From: Pseudomonas tumuqii
GTDB lineage: Bacteria; Pseudomonadota; Gammaproteobacteria; Pseudomonadales; Pseudomonadaceae
Direction of reading: 5' to 3'
NCBI RefSeq assembly: GCF_013184545.1
Contig: NZ_JAAOJA010000019.1
Location: 1 to 53,165 of the forward strand
Length of the DNA stretch: 53,165 nt
Every line of letters starts with the position of its first letter. The first letter of the stretch is position 1. The notes beneath the pieces were generated by a model. The model saw nothing but the letters and a program-made list of their open reading frames with translations, was not told the DNA's origin and did no database searches. Position numbers and translations under genes: made by a program. Positions 15,885-23,969 of this stretch are shown here, in pieces.

Positions 15885-16577
15885 ATGACCGCCGCCGATA
15901 ACATCAAGCTCGAAGCGGGCTGGAAAGAGGCCCTGCGCGAGGAGTTCGCCAAGCCCTATATGCAGGCGCTGGCCGATTTCCTGCGCCAGGAGAAGGCCGC
16001 CGGCAAGGAGGTCTATCCGCCGGGTGCGCTGATCTTCAATGCGCTCAACTCCACGCCGCTGGAGCGGGTCAAGGTGGTGATCATCGGTCAGGATCCCTAC
16101 CACGGCCCGGAGCAGGCCCATGGCCTGTGCTTCTCGGTGCAGCCGGGGGTAGCCACGCCGCCGTCGTTGCTGAATATCTACAAGGAACTGAAGCGCGACC
16201 TGAATATCGACATCGCCGCGCACGGTTGCCTGCAGCACTGGGCCGAGCAGGGCGTGCTATTGCTCAACACCTCGTTGACGGTCGAGCGCGGCATTGCCGG
16301 CTCCCATGCGGACAAGGGCTGGGGGGGATTTACCGACCGGGTGATCGAGGTGGTCAGTCAGCAGCGTGAGCACCTGGTTTTTCTGCTCTGGGGCAAGCAT
16401 GCGCAGAGCAAGGCACGCCTGATCGACCCGAGCAAACACCTGGTGCTGTGTTCGCCGCATCCCTCGCCGCTGTCGGCCCATCGCGGTTTTATCGGCAACG
16501 GTCATTTCAGCCGCTGCAACAAGTTCCTCGTGCAGCACGGCATGACGCCTATCGACTGGCGGCTGCCGCCACTCTAG
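15885..16577 (+). CDS. ung: Uracil-DNA glycosylase, family 1
   Basis: This 230-residue base-excision-repair enzyme removes uracil from DNA. The catalytic water-activating motif GQDPYHGP (Asp70) and the minor-groove loop HPSPLSAHRG (His192) are both intact, and the uracil-binding region includes LLNTSLTVE. The length is normal. ATG 15885 starts MTAADNIKLEAGWKEAL. Its last 29 bp overlap the end of the convergently oriented DUF6279 lipoprotein gene. Confidence 0.97.
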   Translation: MTAADNIKLEAGWKEALREEFAKPYMQALADFLRQEKAAGKEVYPPGALIFNALNSTPLERVKVVIIGQDPYHGPEQAHGLCFSVQPGVATPPSLLNIYKELKRDLNIDIAAHGCLQHWAEQGVLLLNTSLTVERGIAGSHADKGWGGFTDRVIEVVSQQREHLVFLLWGKHAQSKARLIDPSKHLVLCSPHPSPLSAHRGFIGNGHFSRCNKFLVQHGMTPIDWRLPPL

Positions 16578-17445
16578 CGGGCGGCGTACAGGCCAGCCGG
16601 GCAAGGTCGCGGCGCAGATCGCGCAGGCGCGCGGTCAGGCGTTCGCGCTGGTTGCTGTCGGCGCTTCCCAGCAGGTCGCTGAACAGCTCGGCCAGCGCTT
16701 GCCGTGAGCGTGCGTAGGCGGCGCGGTAGTCGGCGTCGTAGGCGCTTTCACGCTCCTGCAGCAAACGCGTCAAGCGCGCGGGGAAGTCGGCACTGCGCCG
16801 TGCATCGAGCACCGCGCGAAATTCGGTTTGCCAGCGCAGGCGGTTGTCCAGCCACAGACGATTCTGCTCGCCCAGCGCCTGCGCCCACTCAGCGATACGG
16901 GCCTGCTGTGCGGCATTCAGCCGACCGAGCCAGGGGCGCAGGCGTTGTTGCATGCGTGTGGCGCGGCGGCTGATCTGGGTCGCCAGGGGCGGTTCGAGAA
17001 AGTCCTGACGAGCCTCCCGGTCGTCTTCATCCATGGCGGCATACAGCTCGGCGACTTGTCCGGGGTTGAGGCTTTGCAACAGCTCGATGGCGGTCGGGGT
17101 GATTTCGCCGGTGATGCGCTTGAATGCTCCATCCAGCTCGGCGAACTGCGCGCTCAGTTGGCTGGCGCTAGGGTGTGCCTGCTCGAGCAGCGCTTCGCTG
17201 CGTTGCAGCCAGTCGACATAGCGCGGCAATTCGCTGCTGCAGTGCCACTCCAGGTGGCTCTGCAGGCGCGGCTTGAGCCAGGCCTGCTGTTCGCGGTTCA
17301 GACTCAGGTAATCGTTCAACCGCCAGGGGATCAGCCAGTCGAGGTTGCGATAGGCCAGACCGACCCGACTGCAGGCGGCCAGCAGCACGCTGAGGGCGAT
17401 CAGCAGGAGCAGGTTTTTGCTCAGGGGCCGGCGGGGCAGCGTCAT
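16549..17445 (-). CDS. DUF6279 family lipoprotein
   Basis: This 298-residue protein has a lipoprotein signal (KNLLLLIALSVLLAAC, lipobox LLAAC with Cys near 25) followed by an almost wholly helical, Arg/Gln/Leu-rich body (for example YRNLDWLIPWRLNDYLSL and LNREQQAWLKPRLQSHL). It matches the conserved lipoprotein found next to ung in Pseudomonas and now called DUF6279; no function is known to me. The sequence suggests an envelope protein anchored by its lipid. It is convergent with ung (29-bp overlap) and upstream of nothing else on its strand. Confidence 0.8.
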   Translation of the reverse strand: MTLPRRPLSKNLLLLIALSVLLAACSRVGLAYRNLDWLIPWRLNDYLSLNREQQAWLKPRLQSHLEWHCSSELPRYVDWLQRSEALLEQAHPSASQLSAQFAELDGAFKRITGEITPTAIELLQSLNPGQVAELYAAMDEDDREARQDFLEPPLATQISRRATRMQQRLRPWLGRLNAAQQARIAEWAQALGEQNRLWLDNRLRWQTEFRAVLDARRSADFPARLTRLLQERESAYDADYRAAYARSRQALAELFSDLLGSADSNQRERLTARLRDLRRDLARLACTPPARVAAAASR

Positions 17446-17526
17446 GTGGTTGGCCTCAACGAGTCGAGGAGGAAACTGCAGGGTAGGCCAAGGTAGGGGT
17501 GTCGCGTCGGAATTGAAATATTCGGC

Positions 17527-17552
17527 AAAAAAGAGCCCGCGCGAGGCGGGCT
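17527..17552 (-). terminator. Rho-independent terminator of the opdH-tctCBA-abrB operon
   Basis: On the minus strand AGCCCGC (17546-17552) pairs with GCGGGCT (17534-17540) around a 5-base loop, followed by C and TTTTTT (17527-17532). It begins 28 bp after the stop of the AbrB-family gene, so it should end the tricarboxylate-uptake transcript. Confidence 0.88.
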
Positions 17553-17580
17553 AAACGTGGTCGAAATCTGCGTAGGGCTG

Positions 17581-18612
17581 CTAGATACGTTGCCACAGCC
17601 TGAACAACGGCTCGGCCAGGAACATCACCAGGAACAGCCGCAGCACCTGCAGCGCAGTGACCAGCGCCACCGACAGGTGCAGGGCTTCGGCGGTCAGGCA
17701 CAGTTCGGTGATGCCGCCGGGCATCATGCCGAGCATCAGCGAGGTCTGGTCTTCGCTGGCCAGCCAGCCGAGGCCTTTGGCCAGCAGCGCGGCGCTGAGC
17801 ATGGCGAGCAGGGTGAACAGCAGGATGCGCGCGAGAAAGGCCGGCGCACTGCGAAAGAAGGCGCGGTCGAAGTGGCAGCCCAGGGCGCAGCCGATCAGCC
17901 ACTGGCCAACCTGGCCCAGGCCGTTCGGCAAACCGATGTGCAGGTCGAAGCTGACGCTGGCGACGGCGCACACCGTCAGTGGGCCGAGCATCCAGGGGTT
18001 GGGTTGCTTGAGTTTGCCCCACAGCAGTGCCAGCAGCGCGCCGGCCGGCAACAGGATGGCCAGCCAGAGTCCGTCCACCGCCGCCGCGGGTGGCGGTTCG
18101 ATGGGGGGCAGGCTCCAGGTGAAGATGGCCGGAACCAGCAGCACCACCAGCAACAGGCGCAGGCTGTGCGCCGCCGCGACGCGGGCGATTTGGGCGTCGT
18201 GGCGTTGCGCCAGGTTGACCATCTCGCTGGCGCCGCCCGGCATGCTGGCAAAGAACGCGGTCGCCCGGTCGACCCCGGCGCGGCGCAGCAGGGCGATGCC
18301 GATCAGGCTGAGCAGCAGGGTCGCCAGGGCGCCAGCCAGGATCACGCCGAAATGGCCGAGCAGCTCGCCCATCACCTCGCTGGTGAAGTGCAGGCCGATG
18401 CCGCTGGCGACCAGCCATTGTCCGGTTTTGCGGCCGCCGGGTAGCTCCGTGACCAGCCAGCCGCTGCAGCGTGCAGCGATGACTGCCAGCAGCGAGCCGA
18501 TGATCCACGGCAAAGGCCAGCCGATCAGGCTGGCCAGGTAGCCGCCGATCAGGCCGATCAGCGGCGTGGCCCAGTAGCGGCGCCACTGGGCCAGGGCGGA
18601 GGGCTTAGGCAT
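17581..18612 (-). CDS. AbrB-family integral membrane protein (putative ammonia-monooxygenase-like transporter)
   Basis: This 343-residue protein has about ten hydrophobic helices in two similar halves, each with the family motif: FFASMPGGASEMVNLAQRH in the first and LGMMPGGITELCLTAEAL in the second. This is the AbrB/GntP-like membrane family (COG3180), whose substrate is not established. ATG 18610-18612 overlaps the last bases of tctA, so it is translated with the tricarboxylate transporter. It may regulate or assist that transporter, but this is inferred only from linkage. Confidence 0.82.
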   Translation of the reverse strand: MPKPSALAQWRRYWATPLIGLIGGYLASLIGWPLPWIIGSLLAVIAARCSGWLVTELPGGRKTGQWLVASGIGLHFTSEVMGELLGHFGVILAGALATLLLSLIGIALLRRAGVDRATAFFASMPGGASEMVNLAQRHDAQIARVAAAHSLRLLLVVLLVPAIFTWSLPPIEPPPAAAVDGLWLAILLPAGALLALLWGKLKQPNPWMLGPLTVCAVASVSFDLHIGLPNGLGQVGQWLIGCALGCHFDRAFFRSAPAFLARILLFTLLAMLSAALLAKGLGWLASEDQTSLMLGMMPGGITELCLTAEALHLSVALVTALQVLRLFLVMFLAEPLFRLWQRI

Positions 18613-20113
18613 TGGCGACCTGGGCGGTGCGCCGTGCACGCCACCAGCGCAGGGCCGGCATGCCCAGCATCAGTGCGGTCAACGCCCACAGGACCAGGCT
18701 GATCGGGCTGCTCCAGAGGATGTTCAGGTCACCCGCCGAGATCGACAGGGCACGGCGCAGGTTGTCTTCCATCAGCTCGCCGAGGACGAAGCCGAGGATC
18801 AGTGCCGACAACGGGAATTCCAGCTTGCGCAGGATGTAACCGAACACGCCGAGGCCGATCATCAGCACCAGGTCGAAGGTGGTGCTGTGCACCGCATAGA
18901 CGCCGACCATGCTGATCGCGGTGATCGCCGGCACCAGCACCCAGTTGGGTACGCTGAGCATGCGGGCGAACAGGCCGACCAGCGGGATGTTCATCACCAG
19001 CAGGATCACGTTGCCGATGAACAGCGAGGCGATCAGGCCCCAGACCACGTCCGGCTGCTGTTCGAACAACAGCGGGCCGGGGGTGATGTTGTACAGGGTC
19101 AGGGCGCCGATCATCACCGCGGTGGTGCCCGAACCTGGGACGCCGAGGGTCAGCATGGGGATCAGCGAGCCGCAGGCCGAGGCGTTGTTGGCCGCTTCCG
19201 GGGCGGCCAGGCCGCGCAGGTCGCCTTCGCCGAACTTGCCCGAGCTACCCGCCAGGCGCTTTTCGCTCATGTAGGTCATGGCGCTGGCGATGGTCGCGCC
19301 GGCGCCCGGCAGTACGCCGATGACGAAGCCGGCGAGCGAGCTGCGCACCATGGTCCAGAAGGTGAAGCAGAATTCCTTGAAGTTGAACAGCAGGCGGCCA
19401 CCGGTTTTCACCGCTTTCTGCCCGCTGTGGGTATTTTCCAGCATCAACAGCACTTCGCTGACGCTGAAGAAGCCGATCACCACGATGATGAACTGGATGC
19501 CGTCGGACAGGCTGACGCTGCCGAAGGTGAAACGGTACACGCCGGTGGTCGAATCCACGCCGACCGTGGCCAGGGCCAGGCCGATCAGGGCCGCCATCAG
19601 GGTCTTGACCGGTTTGTCGCCGACCATGCCGCCGAGGCAGGCGATGGCGAAGATCATCAGCACGAAGTATTCGGCAGGACCAAAGGCCACCGCCCATTTC
19701 GCCAGTAGCGGAGCGAACAGCACCACGCCGCAGGTGGCGATCATGCTGCCGATAAAGGAGCTGACCGCCGATAGCGACAGGGCGATCCCGGCCTTGCCCT
19801 GACGCGCCAGCGGGTAGCCGTCGAGGGTGGTCATCACCGCGGCGGCGTCGCCCGGCACGTTAAGCAGAATGGCCGAGATACGTCCGCCGTATTCGCAGCC
19901 GAGGTACACGGCGGCCAGCAGGATCAGGGCGGTTTCCGGCGGCAGGCCGAGGGCGAAGGCCAGCGGCAGCAGCAGTGCCACGCCGTTGATCGGTCCCAGG
20001 CCCGGCAGCAGGCCGACGATGGTGCCTACGAAGGCGCCGAACAGGGCGACCAGCAGGTTTTCCGGCCGGGTGGCGACCTCGAAGCCCTGCATCAAGAAAT
20101 TCAGCGTTTCCAT
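18605..20113 (-). CDS. tctA: TctA, large membrane subunit of the tripartite tricarboxylate transporter
   Basis: This 502-residue protein has about 12 membrane helices and both copies of the TctA signature, GLLPGLGPINGVALLLP near residue 35 and VIGVLPGAGATIASAMTY near 263, plus the conserved GVPGSGTTAVMIGAL. It is the ion-coupled permease for citrate-like tricarboxylates delivered by the periplasmic protein TctC. It follows tctB with a 3-bp gap and overlaps the downstream AbrB-family gene by 8 bp. Confidence 0.95.
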   Translation of the reverse strand: METLNFLMQGFEVATRPENLLVALFGAFVGTIVGLLPGLGPINGVALLLPLAFALGLPPETALILLAAVYLGCEYGGRISAILLNVPGDAAAVMTTLDGYPLARQGKAGIALSLSAVSSFIGSMIATCGVVLFAPLLAKWAVAFGPAEYFVLMIFAIACLGGMVGDKPVKTLMAALIGLALATVGVDSTTGVYRFTFGSVSLSDGIQFIIVVIGFFSVSEVLLMLENTHSGQKAVKTGGRLLFNFKEFCFTFWTMVRSSLAGFVIGVLPGAGATIASAMTYMSEKRLAGSSGKFGEGDLRGLAAPEAANNASACGSLIPMLTLGVPGSGTTAVMIGALTLYNITPGPLLFEQQPDVVWGLIASLFIGNVILLVMNIPLVGLFARMLSVPNWVLVPAITAISMVGVYAVHSTTFDLVLMIGLGVFGYILRKLEFPLSALILGFVLGELMEDNLRRALSISAGDLNILWSSPISLVLWALTALMLGMPALRWWRARRTAQVANA

Positions 20114-20116
20114 TTT

Positions 20117-20560
20117 TCAGCTCTCCACAAAGGCTTCGAACAGGCCCAGCGGCAGCGGCACGTCCAACAGGTAATCGAATAGGCCATAGAGCAGCACGCC
20201 CATCAGCACGCCGCTGAGGGCGCAGGGCAGCAGGCGGCCGGTGAACAGCAGACCGAGGGTGAAGGTGGCCAGGGCGGTGCTGATGATGAACCCCAGGGAT
20301 TCGAACAGCAGGGCGTAGGCCAGCAGGGTCAGCATGCACAGTACCGAGCGCAAGGCGCTGGAGCTGTCCAGTTTCTGATCGGTCAAGCCTGGCTTGACCA
20401 GCAGCCACAGCGAGCCGGCGGCCATCAAGACCAGCAGCAACAGGGGGTAGGCGCGGGGGCCGACCGGGTCGTAGGCGAAGGGCGCCTGGAAACCCCAGGC
20501 AAGGACTGCGAGCACGGCGCAGAAAAGCAGCCAGAGCGCAGCGAACAGGCGGACGTACAT
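20117..20560 (-). CDS. tctB: TctB, small membrane subunit of the tripartite tricarboxylate transporter
   Basis: This 147-residue protein has four predicted membrane helices and the family arrangement with YDPVGPRAYPLLLLVLMAAGSLW after the first helix and the C-terminal LFDYLLDVPLPLG. It partners TctA in the inner membrane. ATG 20558-20560 is a sensible start with GAGGTAA upstream. The gap of 121 bp back to tctC holds no ORF. Confidence 0.92.
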   Translation of the reverse strand: MYVRLFAALWLLFCAVLAVLAWGFQAPFAYDPVGPRAYPLLLLVLMAAGSLWLLVKPGLTDQKLDSSSALRSVLCMLTLLAYALLFESLGFIISTALATFTLGLLFTGRLLPCALSGVLMGVLLYGLFDYLLDVPLPLGLFEAFVES

Positions 20561-20681
20561 GGCGGGTTACCTCAGAAGGCATGAGGGGGAATTGGCTCGG
20601 GGAGCTCAAGACCTGGCATGTGCAGGCGCCAGCAAGGACTAGGCGTCCCCCCTGGCTCCTGCACAAAGCACCGGTGGCGTT

Positions 20682-21662
20682 TTATTCCTGCATCAGGCCG
20701 AAGGCATCGGCCAGCACCTTGTATTCTTCGACTTGCTTGAAGACCAGGGCTTGCAGCTCGTCGCCAGTCACCGACAGCGGCAGCAGGTCGCGTTGTTCAC
20801 GCAGCTTGGCGAAATCCTCGCTGGCGAGCATGGTGTCGAACTGCTGTTTCCACCAGTTGTACTGCTCGTCGCTCACCTCGGGGCCGACATAGAAGCCGCG
20901 GATTACCGGCCAGCTGATGTCGTAGCCCTGCTCCTTGGCGGTCGGGATCTCGGCCAGCTTGCCCGGCAGGCGCTCATCGGAGAGTACCGCGAGGATGCGC
21001 ACCTTTTTCGCTTCCAGTTGCGGGGTGACTTCACCCAGGCCGCTGCTGGTCACCTGCACGTGGCCGCCGAGCATGGCGGTGAGGGTTTCGCCGCCGCCCT
21101 CGAAGGCGACGTAACGCAGGTTCTTCGGATCGATGCCGGCCAGGCGGGCGATCAGTGCGGTCTGCATCCAGTCCTGACCGCCGATGGTGGCGCCGGCGCC
21201 GAAAACGATGCTGGACGGGTCTTTCTTCAACGCCTCGACCAGGTCGGTGAGCGTCTGGTAAGGCGAGTCGGCGCGCACGGTGATGGCGCCGTAGTCGGTA
21301 CCCACCGCCGCGAGCCAGCGCACGCCAGTTTCGTCGTAACGACCGAACTTGCCCTGGGCCAGATTGAGCAGCGAGCCGCTGGAGAAGGCGACAATGGTGC
21401 CTGGGTCATCGGCGCGCTGGGCGATCACCGCGTTATAGGCCACCGCGCCGACACCGCCGGGCATGTAGGTGACGCGCATCGGTGCTTTCAGCAGGCCGCT
21501 GTCTTTCAAGCCAGTCTGCGCCAGCTTGCAGGTCAGGTCGAAGCCGCCACCGGGCTTGGCCGGCGCGATGCACTCGGGGCGCTTGGGTTCCGCGGCCAGC
21601 AGTTGGCCGGCGAAGGCCAGGCAGGCGGTGGCCAGGGCGATACGGGTAAAGGCAGTTTTCAT
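20682..21662 (-). CDS. tctC: TctC, periplasmic tricarboxylate-binding protein
   Basis: This 326-residue binding protein of the TctC/Bug family has a signal peptide (IALATACLAFAGQLLAA) and a mature start EPKRPECIAPAKPGGGFDLTCK, which carries the family's APAKPGGG ligand loop. The other ligand loop is visible as VFGAGATIGGQDWM. It should bind citrate, isocitrate or similar acids and hand them to TctA/TctB. The start MKTAFTRI (ATG 21660-21662) is chosen with GAGAGGA upstream; the open frame further back runs into opdH. It starts 29 bp downstream of the opdH stop. Confidence 0.94.
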   Translation of the reverse strand: MKTAFTRIALATACLAFAGQLLAAEPKRPECIAPAKPGGGFDLTCKLAQTGLKDSGLLKAPMRVTYMPGGVGAVAYNAVIAQRADDPGTIVAFSSGSLLNLAQGKFGRYDETGVRWLAAVGTDYGAITVRADSPYQTLTDLVEALKKDPSSIVFGAGATIGGQDWMQTALIARLAGIDPKNLRYVAFEGGGETLTAMLGGHVQVTSSGLGEVTPQLEAKKVRILAVLSDERLPGKLAEIPTAKEQGYDISWPVIRGFYVGPEVSDEQYNWWKQQFDTMLASEDFAKLREQRDLLPLSVTGDELQALVFKQVEEYKVLADAFGLMQE

Positions 21663-21691
21663 GGTTGAATCCTCTCGGTTCTTATTGTGGA

Positions 21692-22957
21692 TTACCAAAT
21701 CGGCAGTGTGTAGCCGACGATCACGCGGTTCTCGTCTGCATCGCGGGCGAAGTCGGAGTGGAAGCTGGCGTTGCGCAGGCGCACGTAGACATCTTTCAGG
21801 GCACCGCTCTGGACCACGTACTTGAGTTCGATGTCGCGTTCCCATTCGCCGCCGGTGGCGTTGCTGCCGGCAATCTGCGCATCGTCGCCGCTGACGTAGC
21901 GGGTGAGGAAGCTCAGGCCGGGCAGGCCGAGGCTGGCGAAGTTGTAGTCGTAGCGGGCCTGCCAGGAGCGCTCGTCGGCGTTGGCGAAGTCATTGATCTG
22001 CACGAAGTTGACCAGGTAGGGGTCGCTGCCGTCGATATAGGCGTAGCCGGTGTCACCGCTCATTTTCTGGTAGGCGAGGCTGACCTTGTGGCCACTGTGG
22101 GCGTAGCTGAGCATGCCGTTCAGTGCGCGGTTGTCGACCTCGCCGGCATTCGCCGCGCCGGTGTCGTCACTGAGCATCAGGCGCAAATCGGCAGCCAGGG
22201 TGCCGCCGCCCATTGGGTAGCTGGCGAGCAGGTTGAAGAAGTTCTGCCGGTAGATGTCGTCGAGCTCGGCATAGAAGTAGCGGCCTTTCAGGTTCGAGTT
22301 GAACTGGTAGTCGAGGCCGGCCAGGTCCAGCTGATCGGCACTGATGCCGCCGGGGAAACGGCGGTTCTTGCTGTTGAGTACCAGGTCCTCGGAGTTGGTC
22401 GAGGCACGGTCGATGACCTTGTCCAGGCGCCCGCCGGTGAAGGTCAGGCCATCCAGTTCCGAGGATGTCAGCAGGCCGCCTTCGAACACTTGGGGCAGCA
22501 GGCGGCTGTCGCTGGCCTTGACCACCGGCAGTTCGGGGATGTGCGAGCCGTAGCGCAGTTCGGTGTTGGAGGCCTTGACCTTGGCGGTCAGGCCCAGGCG
22601 GCTGAATTCGTCCGGGGTGCCGCCGTCGTCCTGTACCGGCAGCAGGTCGGTGCCGGTGCGCCCGCCGCCGGAGTCCAGCTTGACGCCGAGCAGACCCAGG
22701 GCGTCGAGGCCGAAGCCGACCGGGCCTTCGGTGTAGCCGGACTGGACGTCGAGCCAGAAGCCCTGGCCCCATTCTTCGCGCTTGTTCTGGCCATTGCCTT
22801 CGCGAAAATCACGATTCAGGTAGATATTGGTGGTGGTCAGGCTGGCTGTGCTGTCTTCGACAAAAGCCGCCTGGGCAGCAGGGGCGAGCAGCGCCGCGGT
22901 TACGGCTAGGCTAAGCAGGTTCACAGGCAGCAGTGCCTGACGGGATGCGATGGGCAT
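21692..22957 (-). CDS. opdH: OpdH-like OprD-family porin for tricarboxylates
   Basis: This 421-residue outer-membrane protein has a signal peptide ending PAAQAAFVEDS, then the OprD-family start LYLNRDF-like NIYLNRDFREGN, alternating beta strands, GGRLDKVIDRAST, and a C-terminal strand ending in an aromatic residue (VIVGYTLPIW). Its position ahead of tctCBA matches opdH of P. aeruginosa, which takes up tricarboxylates. ATG 22955-22957 has GGAG nearby. It is first in the uptake operon and is divergent from tctD-tctE, so expression is probably induced by that two-component pair. Confidence 0.88.
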   Translation of the reverse strand: MPIASRQALLPVNLLSLAVTAALLAPAAQAAFVEDSTASLTTTNIYLNRDFREGNGQNKREEWGQGFWLDVQSGYTEGPVGFGLDALGLLGVKLDSGGGRTGTDLLPVQDDGGTPDEFSRLGLTAKVKASNTELRYGSHIPELPVVKASDSRLLPQVFEGGLLTSSELDGLTFTGGRLDKVIDRASTNSEDLVLNSKNRRFPGGISADQLDLAGLDYQFNSNLKGRYFYAELDDIYRQNFFNLLASYPMGGGTLAADLRLMLSDDTGAANAGEVDNRALNGMLSYAHSGHKVSLAYQKMSGDTGYAYIDGSDPYLVNFVQINDFANADERSWQARYDYNFASLGLPGLSFLTRYVSGDDAQIAGSNATGGEWERDIELKYVVQSGALKDVYVRLRNASFHSDFARDADENRVIVGYTLPIW

Positions 22958-23054
22958 CGTGTGGTCTCCATTGTTGTTTTTGTCACGGCTGCACACCACT
23001 GTGCGGACCGTTCAGGTAGGTGGATCGAGCCACCTGGGACTGATCCTATGGGGT

Positions 23055-23074
23055 CAAGCTTTCGCCAAGCTTTC
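23055..23074. promoter_or_regulatory. Helically phased direct repeat, candidate TctD operator
   Basis: CAAGCTTTC occurs at 23055-23063 and again at 23066-23074, an 11-bp period that puts both copies on the same DNA face, as OmpR-family dimers bind. It lies about 100 bp upstream of opdH and about 210 bp upstream of tctD. Binding by TctD is inferred. Confidence 0.5.
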
Positions 23075-23083
23075 AACGCTGAA

Positions 23084-23104
23084 AAAAACGCCTGGAGCGT
23101 TTTT
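23084..23104. terminator. Perfect hairpin with A and U tracts in the divergent spacer
   Basis: AAAAACGC pairs with GCGTTTTT around a CTGGA loop. The T-rich 3' side gives it the look of a short intrinsic terminator in either direction. It sits between divergent genes, where it could be a leader attenuator or a barrier to stray transcription; its role is unknown. Confidence 0.4.
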
Positions 23105-23281
23105 GGACGTCGCCTGCGACGGCCCGCAGGGTGGACGCCAGGGATGGCAGGCCACAAAGTTTTGCCGTGGCGGCCGGTCGCGGGCATTTAGGCCATTCAC
23201 AGGGCGCCTCGCGCCTGTAAACTGCGCCGCGGGCTGCGTGGCCAGTAGCCGTTGTTGACTCGGATCTGGAGGGAGGTGGCG

Positions 23282-23953
23282 GTGCGAATTCTGCTGGTCG
23301 AAGACCATCCGCAACTGGCGGCAAGCGTGGCTCAGGCCCTCAAAGGCGCAGGCTGGACGGTGGACGTGCTGCACGACGGGGTGGCCGCCGACCTAGCCCT
23401 GGCCAGCGAGGAATACGCCCTGGCGATTCTCGATATCGGCCTGCCGCGTCTCGATGGTTTCCAGGTGCTGGCGCGTCTGCGCGCGCGCGGCAAGACCCTG
23501 CCGGTACTGATGCTGACCGCCCGTGGCGAGGTCAAGGATCGCGTGCATGGCCTCAACCTCGGTGCCGATGATTACCTGGCCAAACCCTTCGAATTGAGCG
23601 AGCTGGAGGCGCGGGTCAAGGCGCTGCTACGGCGCAGCGTACTGGGCGGCGAGCAGCAGCAGCGCTGTGGCGAACTGGTCTACGACCTGGCTACCCGGCG
23701 CTTCAGTGCGCGGGGTGAAAGCCTCAGCCTGACCTCCCGCGAGCAGGCGGTGCTGGAGGCCATGATTGCCCGCCCGGGGCGGGTGATGAGCAAGGAGCAA
23801 CTGGCGGCCCAGGTGTTCGGCCTGGACGAGGAGGCCAGCGCCGACTCGATCGAGATCTACGTCCATCGCCTGCGCAAGAAGCTCGAGGGCAGCGGCGTGC
23901 GCATCGTCACCTTCCGTGGCCTGGGTTATTTGTTGGAGGCAGTCGGTGACTGA
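23282..23953 (+). CDS. tctD: TctD, OmpR-family response regulator
   Basis: This 223-residue regulator has a receiver domain (acidic pair Glu7-Asp8, phospho-acceptor Asp51 in LAILDIGLP, Lys in DDYLAKPFEL) and a winged-helix DNA-binding domain ending VHRLRKKLEGSGVRIVTFRG and GLGYLLE. The start is GTG 23282 with GGAGGGAGG just upstream and a protein beginning MRILLVEDHPQL; earlier in-frame starts lack such a site. It should control the divergent opdH-tctCBA uptake operon. tctE begins at or just after its stop codon. Confidence 0.94.
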   Translation: MRILLVEDHPQLAASVAQALKGAGWTVDVLHDGVAADLALASEEYALAILDIGLPRLDGFQVLARLRARGKTLPVLMLTARGEVKDRVHGLNLGADDYLAKPFELSELEARVKALLRRSVLGGEQQQRCGELVYDLATRRFSARGESLSLTSREQAVLEAMIARPGRVMSKEQLAAQVFGLDEEASADSIEIYVHRLRKKLEGSGVRIVTFRGLGYLLEAVGD

Positions 23954-23969
23954 GGGTTGGAGGCGCCCG

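Larger units (their letters stand above)
22958..23281. promoter_or_regulatory. Divergent opdH / tctD control region
   Basis: The 324-bp spacer carries two notable elements: an 11-bp-phased direct repeat at 23055-23074 (candidate TctD site) and a perfect hairpin, AAAAACGC-CTGGA-GCGTTTTT, at 23084-23104. I see no coding sequence. The right side (after about 23170) is GC-rich and includes the tctD ribosome site GGAGGGAGG at about 23267-23275. Confidence 0.55.
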
